From Cohnella sp. OV330 (GTDB lineage: Bacteria; Bacillota; Bacilli; Paenibacillales; Paenibacillaceae): DNA of 64,000 nt. How positions within the stretch are numbered: position 1 is the stretch's first letter; each line of letters opens with the position of its first letter. The notes under the pieces are model-generated. The model was not told where the DNA came from, searched no databases, and saw only the letters and a program-made list of their open reading frames with translations. The DNA lies in contig NZ_FOKE01000012.1 of NCBI RefSeq assembly GCF_900112065.1, positions 88,966 through 152,965 of the forward strand. The letters run 5' to 3'. Shown here piece after piece: positions 57,777 to 64,000 of this stretch. Both the position numbers and the translations under genes were made by a program.

Positions 57777-59942
57777 TCATCGAACCGCCATCCTGCCGAA
57801 CAGGGCCGATATCTCGAGAATCAGGGCCACGCTGCCGTCGCCCAGGATCGTCGCGCCCGCGATTCCTTCCACCTTGCCGATGTAGGAGCCGAGCGACTTG
57901 ATGACGATCTCCTGGTTGCCGATGAGCTCGTCCACCGTCAGAGCGAGGCGCTTCTCGGCGGAGCCGATAATGACGAGCGGGATCTGCTTCCGGCCGTCGT
58001 CCGCTCCCGGGATGCCGAACTTGTCGCGGATGTCCGCGACCGGAATGACCTGATTGCGGATCAGCACGACAGGCTGGCCGCGGACGGTGCGGATCTCTTC
58101 AGCGGGAACCCGCACGATCTCCGCGATATTGCTCATCGGAATGATCAGGGTCTGGCCGTTGCATTTGACCAGCAGCCCGACGATGATCGCCAGCGTCAGC
58201 GGCAGCTTGATCTTGAACGTCGTCCCCCGGCCCAGCTCCGAACGAATATCGATCATGCCGTTCAGCTTTTCGAGATGGCTCGCTACGATGTCCATCCCGA
58301 CTCCTCGTCCGGACACGTCGCTCACCTGCTGCGCCGTAGAAAAGCCAGGGCGGAAGATCAGGTCGATCGCCTCCCGGTCTCCCAGGGCGTCCGCTTCCTC
58401 CTGCGTGATGATGCCTTTGCGTACCGCCGAAGAACGCATCTTCGCCGGATCGATTCCCGCTCCGTCGTCCTCGACGTAGATGACGACCTGATTGTCTTCG
58501 TGCGCGGCTTTGATGCGCAGGATGCCCTGGCGGGGCTTGCCCGCCCGCTCCCGGACCTCGGGCAGCTCCAGGCCGTGGTCGACGGCATTGCGGATGAGAT
58601 GGATGAGCGGATCGGCGATCTCCTCGATGAGGGTGCGGTCCAGCTCCGTGTCCTGCCCTTCCATGACGAGCTCGAGCTCCTTGCCCAGATCCCGGGAGAG
58701 GTCCCGGATCATCCGCGGGAAGCGGCCCATCAGTTGCTCGATCGGCAGCATCCTGGCCTTCATGACGCTCTCCTGCAGATCGCCGATGATCCGCGAGAGA
58801 TGGTCCGCGATATGTCCGAGCTCGCCGACCGAGTCGTCCTGGAAGCGGCGGCGCTGCGTGCGCGCGACCTGCTGGATGCGGGTCTGGTCGATAACGAGCT
58901 CGCCGACGAGGTTCATCAGGTCGTCAAGGCGCTCGACGCTGACGCGGATCGTCTGCGCTTTAGGCTTGACGGCCGCGGAAGGCTGCGGCGCGGATGGAGG
59001 CGACGCGGATGGAGGCGACGCGGGCTGCCTGGGCGAGACCGCCACCGCCGCCGACGAGGCGTCCTGATGATCCTGATGGCCCCGATGGTCCTGATGCTCC
59101 CGCGCTTGCGCTGCGTCGGTAGAGACGGACGCCGCGGCGCGATAATCCATCTCGGTCTCTTCGAGAAGGACAGGCTCGGCATGCGCGCTCGCGACGTCGG
59201 CCAATCCCGCCGTCATCGCGGCCAGCTCCGCCGGTTCCTGCGTACCCGCGTACAGATACGTCAGCTCTAGCCCATCCACGCCGGTCTCGCCGATGCTCTC
59301 GTAGTCCGGAGAAGCCAGCAGCACTTCGCCCCACTCCGCGAGCATCGTCTGTATGACGTAAGCTCTGGCGCCCTGGATGAAGCAATTGGGCGAGAGGCGG
59401 ACGGACACCCAGGACAGACGAAGTCCCTGCTCGAGCGCGCTCGTCATGTGGAGGCGGATCGACAGCGACAGCTCCGGACGCGCTGCGCCGGACCCGACGC
59501 TGCCGGCCGGCGTCCCCTCCGCATCGGGGTTCCCCGTTTGCGGGCCTGGAGCAGCCGCGCCTTCTTCCTCCGAGTCGAACCGCTCGAGCGCCTGCAAGCA
59601 CGCGGACACGTCCACGGTGATGCAATCCTGCGACAGGATGTCCTCCTTCATCAGCTTCAGGCTGTCGAGCGAACGAAACAGCAGTTCGATCATCGAAGGC
59701 GTGACCGTTCTTTCCTTGGACCGGACCAGATCGAGCAGATGCTCCATCCGGTGAGTCAGGCGCTTCATCTCCTCGAAGCCCATGGCGGCCGACGAGCCCT
59801 TGAGCGTATGCGCCGCTCGGAAGAGACTCTGGATCACCTCGCCGGACTCGCAGTTACGCTCCAGCTGCATGATCACCTCGTCCATCAGCTGAAGCTGCTC
59901 GTCGAGTTCTTCCAGAAACACCTCTTTGTATTCCGACAGCAT
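57777..59942 (-). CDS. cheA: Chemotaxis histidine kinase CheA
   Basis: 721 residues. P1 with phospho-His45 in FRAAHTLKGSSAAMGFEEMK; a P2-like region; an Ala/Ser/Pro-rich linker containing a repetitive His/Asp/Gln-rich tract (~275-290); P3 dimerisation (IRVSVERLDDLMNLVGELVI); P4 ATPase (LIRNAVDHGLELPEVRERAG, VEDDGAGIDPAKM, VSDVSGRGVGMDIVASHLEK); and a CheW-like P5 at the C-terminus. Phosphorylates CheY and CheB. Confidence 0.96.
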   Translation of the reverse strand: MLSEYKEVFLEELDEQLQLMDEVIMQLERNCESGEVIQSLFRAAHTLKGSSAAMGFEEMKRLTHRMEHLLDLVRSKERTVTPSMIELLFRSLDSLKLMKEDILSQDCITVDVSACLQALERFDSEEEGAAAPGPQTGNPDAEGTPAGSVGSGAARPELSLSIRLHMTSALEQGLRLSWVSVRLSPNCFIQGARAYVIQTMLAEWGEVLLASPDYESIGETGVDGLELTYLYAGTQEPAELAAMTAGLADVASAHAEPVLLEETEMDYRAAASVSTDAAQAREHQDHRGHQDHQDASSAAVAVSPRQPASPPSASPPSAPQPSAAVKPKAQTIRVSVERLDDLMNLVGELVIDQTRIQQVARTQRRRFQDDSVGELGHIADHLSRIIGDLQESVMKARMLPIEQLMGRFPRMIRDLSRDLGKELELVMEGQDTELDRTLIEEIADPLIHLIRNAVDHGLELPEVRERAGKPRQGILRIKAAHEDNQVVIYVEDDGAGIDPAKMRSSAVRKGIITQEEADALGDREAIDLIFRPGFSTAQQVSDVSGRGVGMDIVASHLEKLNGMIDIRSELGRGTTFKIKLPLTLAIIVGLLVKCNGQTLIIPMSNIAEIVRVPAEEIRTVRGQPVVLIRNQVIPVADIRDKFGIPGADDGRKQIPLVIIGSAEKRLALTVDELIGNQEIVIKSLGSYIGKVEGIAGATILGDGSVALILEISALFGRMAVR

Positions 59943-59955
59943 ATTCGGTATCCCC

Positions 59956-60378
59956 CTAGTCTTGAAGCAAAACTTCCTCCAGCTGCAGGATGCCGACCAG
60001 CCCGCCGCCCGTCAGCCCGATCCCCGTGAACAGCCGGCCGTCGAGGCCGCCGAAGCGACCCTGCGGCGCCTGAATGTCGTTGAACGTCGTCACTTTGCTG
60101 ACGCGGTCCACGATGATGCCGACCGTATCGACGGCATGGTTCACCACGACGATGCGGGTCTGCTTCGTATAGGGCTGCTCCTCCATCCCGAACAGATCGC
60201 GCAGGCTAAGCACCGGCACGATTTTGCCCCGGAGGTTGATGACCCCTTTGACGTATGGCAAGACGCCGGGAATATGCGTGATGTCCTGCATCTTGATGAT
60301 CTCGTGGATGTCCTGTATGCGGATCGCATACTGCTCTCGCTCGATGCCGAACTCCACGTACTGTTCTTGCGCCGTCAT
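59956..60378 (-). CDS. cheW: Chemotaxis coupling protein CheW
   Basis: 140 residues, a single CheW domain: QYVEFGIEREQYAIRIQDIH, EIIKMQDITHIPGVLPYVKG, VINLRGKIVPVLSLRDLFGM, GIIVDRVSKVTTFNDIQAPQ. ATG 60378 follows GGGGAG by 8 nt; the much longer open frame upstream is out-of-frame overlap with the receptor gene. It links receptors to CheA, whose gene follows after 13 bp. Confidence 0.95.
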   Translation of the reverse strand: MTAQEQYVEFGIEREQYAIRIQDIHEIIKMQDITHIPGVLPYVKGVINLRGKIVPVLSLRDLFGMEEQPYTKQTRIVVVNHAVDTVGIIVDRVSKVTTFNDIQAPQGRFGGLDGRLFTGIGLTGGGLVGILQLEEVLLQD

Positions 60379-60428
60379 GGCGGACGCTCCCCTCTTGTCA
60401 TGGCTTCCGCCGGACGCGGCGGTATCGG

Positions 60429-62267
60429 TCAGTCGACCTTGAAAACGGACGCGGACTCGTGGAGCCGCTCCGCGAGCTCCGCGAGCGATTGGGACGTCGA
60501 CGCGGTCTCCTCCGACGCTGCGGCGGCCTCCTCGCTGGCGGCGGAGATGCTCTCGATGGAGCGCCTGACTTCGTCGGACTGCGCGGCCTGCTCCTCGCTG
60601 GCGGCCGCGATCTCGCCGACCTTGTCCTCCGTGGCGGAGACCATGGAGAGGATGCGCTCGAACGCTTCGCCCGTTTCCCTGGAATGATTCACGCCTTCGG
60701 CGACAGCCTCTACGCTGCGCTCGGTGTTGCGCTGCATCTCCTTGATGATCGCGGAGATTTGCTTGGTCGCTTCGCCGCTGCGCTCCGCGAGCTTGCGGAC
60801 TTCGTCGGCGACGACGGCGAAGCCGCGTCCCTGGTCGCCCGCGCGTGCCGCTTCGATCGCCGCGTTCAACGCCAGCAGGTTCGTCTGCTCGGCGATGTCG
60901 CCGATGACTTCGAGGATCTCGCCGATCTTGGCGCTGTCCTCGGCCAGATGCGCGACCTGGTTGCTGACCTGTCCCATGCTGGCCACGGACCGGTTGACGA
61001 CGACGCCGCCATCCCGGGCGATCGCCGACGTCTGCGACGCCAGCAGCGCAGCCGCTTCCGCGCCTTCGGCAACGGCCGCGATGGCGGCCGACAGCTCGCT
61101 GAAGCGTTCGCGAATGTCTACGGCCGCTTCGGACTGCACGTTCGTGCCGCTGGCGATCTCCTGGGTGCTCGCCGAGATCTGCTCCGACGAAGCCGCGACG
61201 CTCTCGGAGGAACGAACCACTTCGCCGATCAGCGTCCTGAGCTTGACGATCATGCGATTGACCGCCGCCGAGAGCTGGCCGAACTCGTCCTTGCTCCGAA
61301 CCGGCACCTCCTCCGTCAGATCGCCGTCCGCGATCCGTTCCGTCGCCTGCATCAGACGCTTCATCGGCGTGCCGATCGAACGGATCAGCCAATACGCCAG
61401 CAGCAGACCGACGATGGCGGTACCCGCGATAACGATGACCGTCGTATACAAAATGCCGCGCGACGCATCCGAAACCTCGCTCAGCTCGATCGTGCCCATG
61501 ATCTTCCACCCGGTGAGCTTGTTCGTCGCGTAGGCCGCTTCCTTTTTCACGCCTTCCAGCGTATAATCCACGACGCCGCTGTCGGTGCCGTATACTTGCT
61601 CGATATAGCCGTTGGTGTTCTGCGCCCCCGGTTTTTTCGTCGGGTGGGCGATGTAGTTGTGGTTCCCGTCGAGGACGAACACGTAGCCGCGCGCGCCGAC
61701 CGTGAATTGCTTCATCTGCTCGCTAAGCCCGTTCAGCCCTACGACCGCGCCTACGACACCGGTGCCGTCTGCGACGGTCTTGGCGATGACGACGATCATC
61801 TCGCCGTTCGCTGCCGATACGATCGGATTGGAGACGATCGCGGTTCCCGGATGCGCCATCGCCTGCTTGTACCAGTCCCGCTCGCGCGGGTCGTAATCCG
61901 CGGCCAGGTCGGAGGGCGGCACGGCCGCCGTCTTCCCTTCCGTCGTTCCGAATATCACATTATCGTAATTGTGCTTGGCGGTTTGGAAGGGCGCGAGCAG
62001 CGCCTCCGCTTTAGCCGAATCGCCATCCGCGAACAGCTTGGCGCTCATGAGGCCCGCCAGATAATCGACGTCCTGCATGCCGGACGAGATTTCGTCCTGA
62101 ATTTTCCTGTCCGCAGCCTGCACGCTCTCCCTTGCGGCGCCTTGAATCTGTGACTTGATCTCGCCCGCCGCGCTGCGGTAGGAAAAGAAGCCGATCGCCG
62201 AGCTCGGCAGCAGCAGGATTAGAAGCAGTACGATCGCCAGACGATTTTTGACGGAAAGATTCATCAT
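60429..62267 (-). CDS. Methyl-accepting chemotaxis protein (dCache sensor)
   Basis: 612 residues. First span LAIVLLLILLLPSSAIGFFS, a large extracellular dCache-type sensor (~40-275; DYDPRERDWYKQAMAHPGTA is a characteristic segment), second span TTVIVIAGTAIVGLLLAYWL, HAMP, and signalling tip IAEQTNLLALNAAIEAARAG. ATG 62267 overlaps the cheY stop by four bases (ATGA). dCache receptors often bind amino acids or amines; the ligand here is unknown. Confidence 0.94.
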   Translation of the reverse strand: MMNLSVKNRLAIVLLLILLLPSSAIGFFSYRSAAGEIKSQIQGAARESVQAADRKIQDEISSGMQDVDYLAGLMSAKLFADGDSAKAEALLAPFQTAKHNYDNVIFGTTEGKTAAVPPSDLAADYDPRERDWYKQAMAHPGTAIVSNPIVSAANGEMIVVIAKTVADGTGVVGAVVGLNGLSEQMKQFTVGARGYVFVLDGNHNYIAHPTKKPGAQNTNGYIEQVYGTDSGVVDYTLEGVKKEAAYATNKLTGWKIMGTIELSEVSDASRGILYTTVIVIAGTAIVGLLLAYWLIRSIGTPMKRLMQATERIADGDLTEEVPVRSKDEFGQLSAAVNRMIVKLRTLIGEVVRSSESVAASSEQISASTQEIASGTNVQSEAAVDIRERFSELSAAIAAVAEGAEAAALLASQTSAIARDGGVVVNRSVASMGQVSNQVAHLAEDSAKIGEILEVIGDIAEQTNLLALNAAIEAARAGDQGRGFAVVADEVRKLAERSGEATKQISAIIKEMQRNTERSVEAVAEGVNHSRETGEAFERILSMVSATEDKVGEIAAASEEQAAQSDEVRRSIESISAASEEAAAASEETASTSQSLAELAERLHESASVFKVD

Positions 62268-62644
62268 GAGACCGGCCTCCCTTCCGCTTTGAGCAGCTTG
62301 TTGACCGACTCGATGACGCGATCCTCCTGGAACGGCTTGACGATGAAGTCCTTCGCGCCGGCCTGAATGGCCTGGATGATCATGCCCTGCTGGCCCATCG
62401 CCGAGCACATGATGATCCTCGCGTCCGAATGGTTCGCCCTGATCGATCGAACCGCTTCGATCCCTTCCATGACCGGCATCGTGATGTCCATCGTCACGAG
62501 ATCCGGCTTCAGCATGGCGTATTTCTCCACCGCGACCGCGCCGTTCTCCGCTTCGCCGACGACCTCGTGCCCGCTCTTTAACAAAATCGATTTGAGCATC
62601 ATCCGCATGAACGCCGCATCGTCTACGACCAATATCGTTGCCAT
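62264..62644 (-). CDS. cheY: Chemotaxis response regulator CheY
   Basis: 126-residue stand-alone receiver: ILVVDDAAFMRMMLKSILLK, acceptor Asp53 in DLVTMDITMPVMEG, switch Ser in RIIMCSAMGQQGMI and Lys in AKDFIVKPFQEDRV. It carries the signal from CheA to the flagellar motor. It lies between cheX (4 bp away) and a receptor gene. Confidence 0.95.
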   Translation of the reverse strand: MATILVVDDAAFMRMMLKSILLKSGHEVVGEAENGAVAVEKYAMLKPDLVTMDITMPVMEGIEAVRSIRANHSDARIIMCSAMGQQGMIIQAIQAGAKDFIVKPFQEDRVIESVNKLLKAEGRPVS

Positions 62645-62648
62645 GGCG

Positions 62649-63146
62649 TCACACCTTCCCTTCGGTATCTCTGGATATGATGAAATGAAGTTCTCCCGCG
62701 CGCTCGAACGCGACCGACATCTTGACGACGTTTTTTAATCCGAAAAAATGCATGCGGCCGGTGATGACGGTGGGCGGCGTGATGTCGATCCTATAGCCTC
62801 TGCCGGAAACGAGCGTCGCTGCCTGTCCCGTGACCATATTGGCCAGCTCCCCGACGAATGAATGCAGCATATCCCCCTCGAGCAGCATGCCGAACATCGA
62901 TTCCCCGAGCCTGCCGAACACGTCGCCCTCGCCCAAGATGACGATGCGTCCGTACATGTCCCCCGTAACGCCGATTAGAACGCCCCATTCATCCTGCCAT
63001 TCTTCATCCTCCGAGCGAGGGTCCATTACGCCGAGGGACAGCGGAACGACCTGGCGCAGCGCCTGCAAAATATCCTGCAGCAGCTCGTCCGACCGTTCGC
63101 TCTTCCCGTCCCTCTCGATTGCCGACGTGTTCGCGTCTATGTTCAT
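62649..63146 (-). CDS. cheX: CheX-family CheY-P phosphatase
   Basis: 165 residues, CheC/CheX fold with one phosphatase motif, E-x-x-N, in HSFVGELANMVTGQAATLVS. Also VTGDMYGRIVILGEGDVFGR and PPTVITGRMHFFGLKNVVKM. CheX dimers dephosphorylate CheY-P. First gene of the operon; GGAGG precedes the ATG. No cheC or cheD is in the cluster. Confidence 0.88.
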   Translation of the reverse strand: MNIDANTSAIERDGKSERSDELLQDILQALRQVVPLSLGVMDPRSEDEEWQDEWGVLIGVTGDMYGRIVILGEGDVFGRLGESMFGMLLEGDMLHSFVGELANMVTGQAATLVSGRGYRIDITPPTVITGRMHFFGLKNVVKMSVAFERAGELHFIISRDTEGKV

Positions 63147-63316
63147 GATGGCCTCCTGACCGGTTATTTCGAACTACATTAATCATAAAGTCCCACCTTT
63201 TGCCTGTAACCGAAAATCCATTGCGCGGTTCCGCAAATATTCGCGGTCTATAGCAAGTTTTTTTGCGGGCACGCGCAACGGAGCGGCAGAAGATACGCAT
63301 TTAATCCAACGAAAAA

Positions 63317-63347
63317 GGCCGACGCCCTGAAAAATCCGGCGCCGACC
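63317..63347 (-). terminator. Terminator of the SbnB-like gene
   Basis: Minus strand GGTCGGCGCC and GGCGTCGGCC form a stem with one G-T pair, followed by TTTTTCG, 25 bp after the stop codon. The region 63147-63316 upstream of cheX holds its promoter, which I could not place with confidence. Confidence 0.78.
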
Positions 63348-63371
63348 ACCCTGTCTTAGGACCTATTCTGT

Positions 63372-64000
63372 TTAATCCTCATCCAGCGGAATTCCGATCC
63401 CGCGCTCCGCCGCGCGCCTCGCGTAATCGCCCGCGATCGCGATATCGAAGACGCCCAATCCCATCGGATTGAAGAAGACCGGCATGCCTGCCGGAATGGC
63501 GAGCAGCGCATCCCTTGTTACCACGTCCGCGAGCGTGCGCGCATCCGCCTCGCCAAGTCCGCATGCTGCGTGGAGCCGCTCGATATCCGTGTTTTCCCGG
63601 CACACCTCGGACCAGTCGTCCACGACCGGCATCGCCTTCCCGAACACGCTGCCGGGCTCGTAATCGCGCAGCGAGACGTTGAGCAGCAGCGCGCCGGGCG
63701 GCGGCGTCTCGTCGACGTATCGCTCCGCGGCAACGGTGCACGTGGCGAATACGTTCGATGCGCCGTAAACTTCGCGCCAATCGTCCGCGACGTCGACGAC
63801 GCCTCGCAGGCTAACGGGAATCGTCTCCGGATCGATCGGCCGCAGATCGAAAAGCGCCGCACGCTTCAGCCGATCGCCGAGCAGCGCCGCGCACATGTCG
63901 AGATGAAGGCGCCCGATCGGACCCCAGCCGACGATGCCGAGCCGCACTTCCTCAAGCTGCCGCGCCTCCAGATACGCCTGCAGCATAAGGCCGCTGACCG
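63372..64000 (-). CDS. SbnB/ornithine cyclodeaminase-family dehydrogenase (N-terminus outside window)
   Basis: About 209 C-terminal residues; the frame is open to the window edge (VSGLMLQAYLEARQLEEV), so the ATG at 63986 is internal. Rossmann core LGIVGWGPIGRLHLDMCAAL, FATCTVAAERYVDETPPPGA, LLNVSLRDYEPG and IPAGMPVFFNPMGLGVFDIA. It looks like SbnB, the NAD-dependent enzyme that makes 2,3-diaminopropionate with SbnA for siderophores or peptide antibiotics. The partner genes would lie beyond the right edge. Confidence 0.75.
   Translation of the reverse strand, partial: VSGLMLQAYLEARQLEEVRLGIVGWGPIGRLHLDMCAALLGDRLKRAALFDLRPIDPETIPVSLRGVVDVADDWREVYGASNVFATCTVAAERYVDETPPPGALLLNVSLRDYEPGSVFGKAMPVVDDWSEVCRENTDIERLHAACGLGEADARTLADVVTRDALLAIPAGMPVFFNPMGLGVFDIAIAGDYARRAAERGIGIPLDED

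Noticed and set aside
59030..59110. Tandem repeat in cheA (GGAGGCGACGCGGATGGAGG and His/Asp/Gln-rich codons) as a separate repeat element
   Set aside because: It is in frame and encodes the flexible, low-complexity linker of CheA.
60379..61509. Long N-terminal extension of CheW
   Set aside because: It is an out-of-frame reading of the receptor gene. CheW is complete from ATG 60378, which has a good ribosome site.

Overview
The window reads as the chromosome of a high-GC, endospore-forming Paenibacillaceae bacterium, most likely Cohnella or a close relative (inference, no marker gene is present). The grounds are Bacillus-type Shine-Dalgarno sites (AAGGAGG), T-box and glycine riboswitch leaders, a YhcN/YlaJ-like lipoprotein, ComP/ComA-like signalling, a complete chemotaxis set including CheX, and several CUT1 sugar ABC transporters that lack an ATPase and sit beside YesM/YesN two-component pairs. 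No rRNA, tRNA, prophage, IS element or CRISPR array was found.

Layout. 1-6.3 kb: an amino-sugar salvage locus with a solute-binding protein (cut by the window start), murQ, an RpiR/MurR regulator, a GH4 glycosidase and a BadF-type sugar kinase; matching palindromes lie in front of murQ and in front of the divergent GH4 unit. 6.4-9.3 kb: a MarR regulator divergent from an FMN reductase, a lipoprotein cytochrome c, and tatC-tatA. 9.3-20.1 kb: a carbohydrate locus with GH42 beta-galactosidase, response regulator and sensor kinase divergent from an ABC transporter, followed by an SGNH esterase and a GH88 glucuronyl hydrolase. 20.3-24.7 kb: a GMC dehydrogenase with a Tat-exported small subunit, a YhcN-like lipoprotein, an AT-rich VOC gene, and gcvH behind a tandem glycine riboswitch. 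25.4-31.9 kb: a five-gene operon of binding protein, two permeases, YesM kinase and YesN regulator. 32.2-40.8 kb: assorted genes (AraC-GyrI regulator, unknown protein, CrtC-like lipocalin, soluble MCP-like protein, MFS exporter, a GT2/PlsY-like pair, and a membrane protein divergent from a TetR regulator). 41.1-46.3 kb: proS and serC-serS, each unit behind a T-box leader. 46.3-54.1 kb: a DUF4917 SIR2-like protein, a quinone/thiol-stress pair (flavin reductase and MhqO-like dioxygenase) behind an MhqR-type box, a ComA/ComP-like pair with PAS input, and a GH20 hexosaminidase. 54.2-63.1 kb: the chemotaxis operon cheX-cheY-mcp-cheW-cheA-mcp-cheR-cheB. 63.4-64 kb: an SbnB-like dehydrogenase cut by the window end.

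How the genes fit together. Import and cleavage of oligosaccharides dominates the window: three binding proteins, three glycosidase types and an esterase are run by local sensors, and all need an ATPase encoded elsewhere. The most unusual observation is non-coding. Three intergenic regions carry the same roughly 180-bp mirror-symmetric element, made of two reverse and two forward copies of a ~21-bp motif with 50-51 bp between like-oriented copies. A fourth region (5040-5226) has an unrelated motif with nearly the same spacing. A second unusual feature is an 85-bp concentric dyad that overlaps the promoter and ribosome binding site of the SIR2-like gene.
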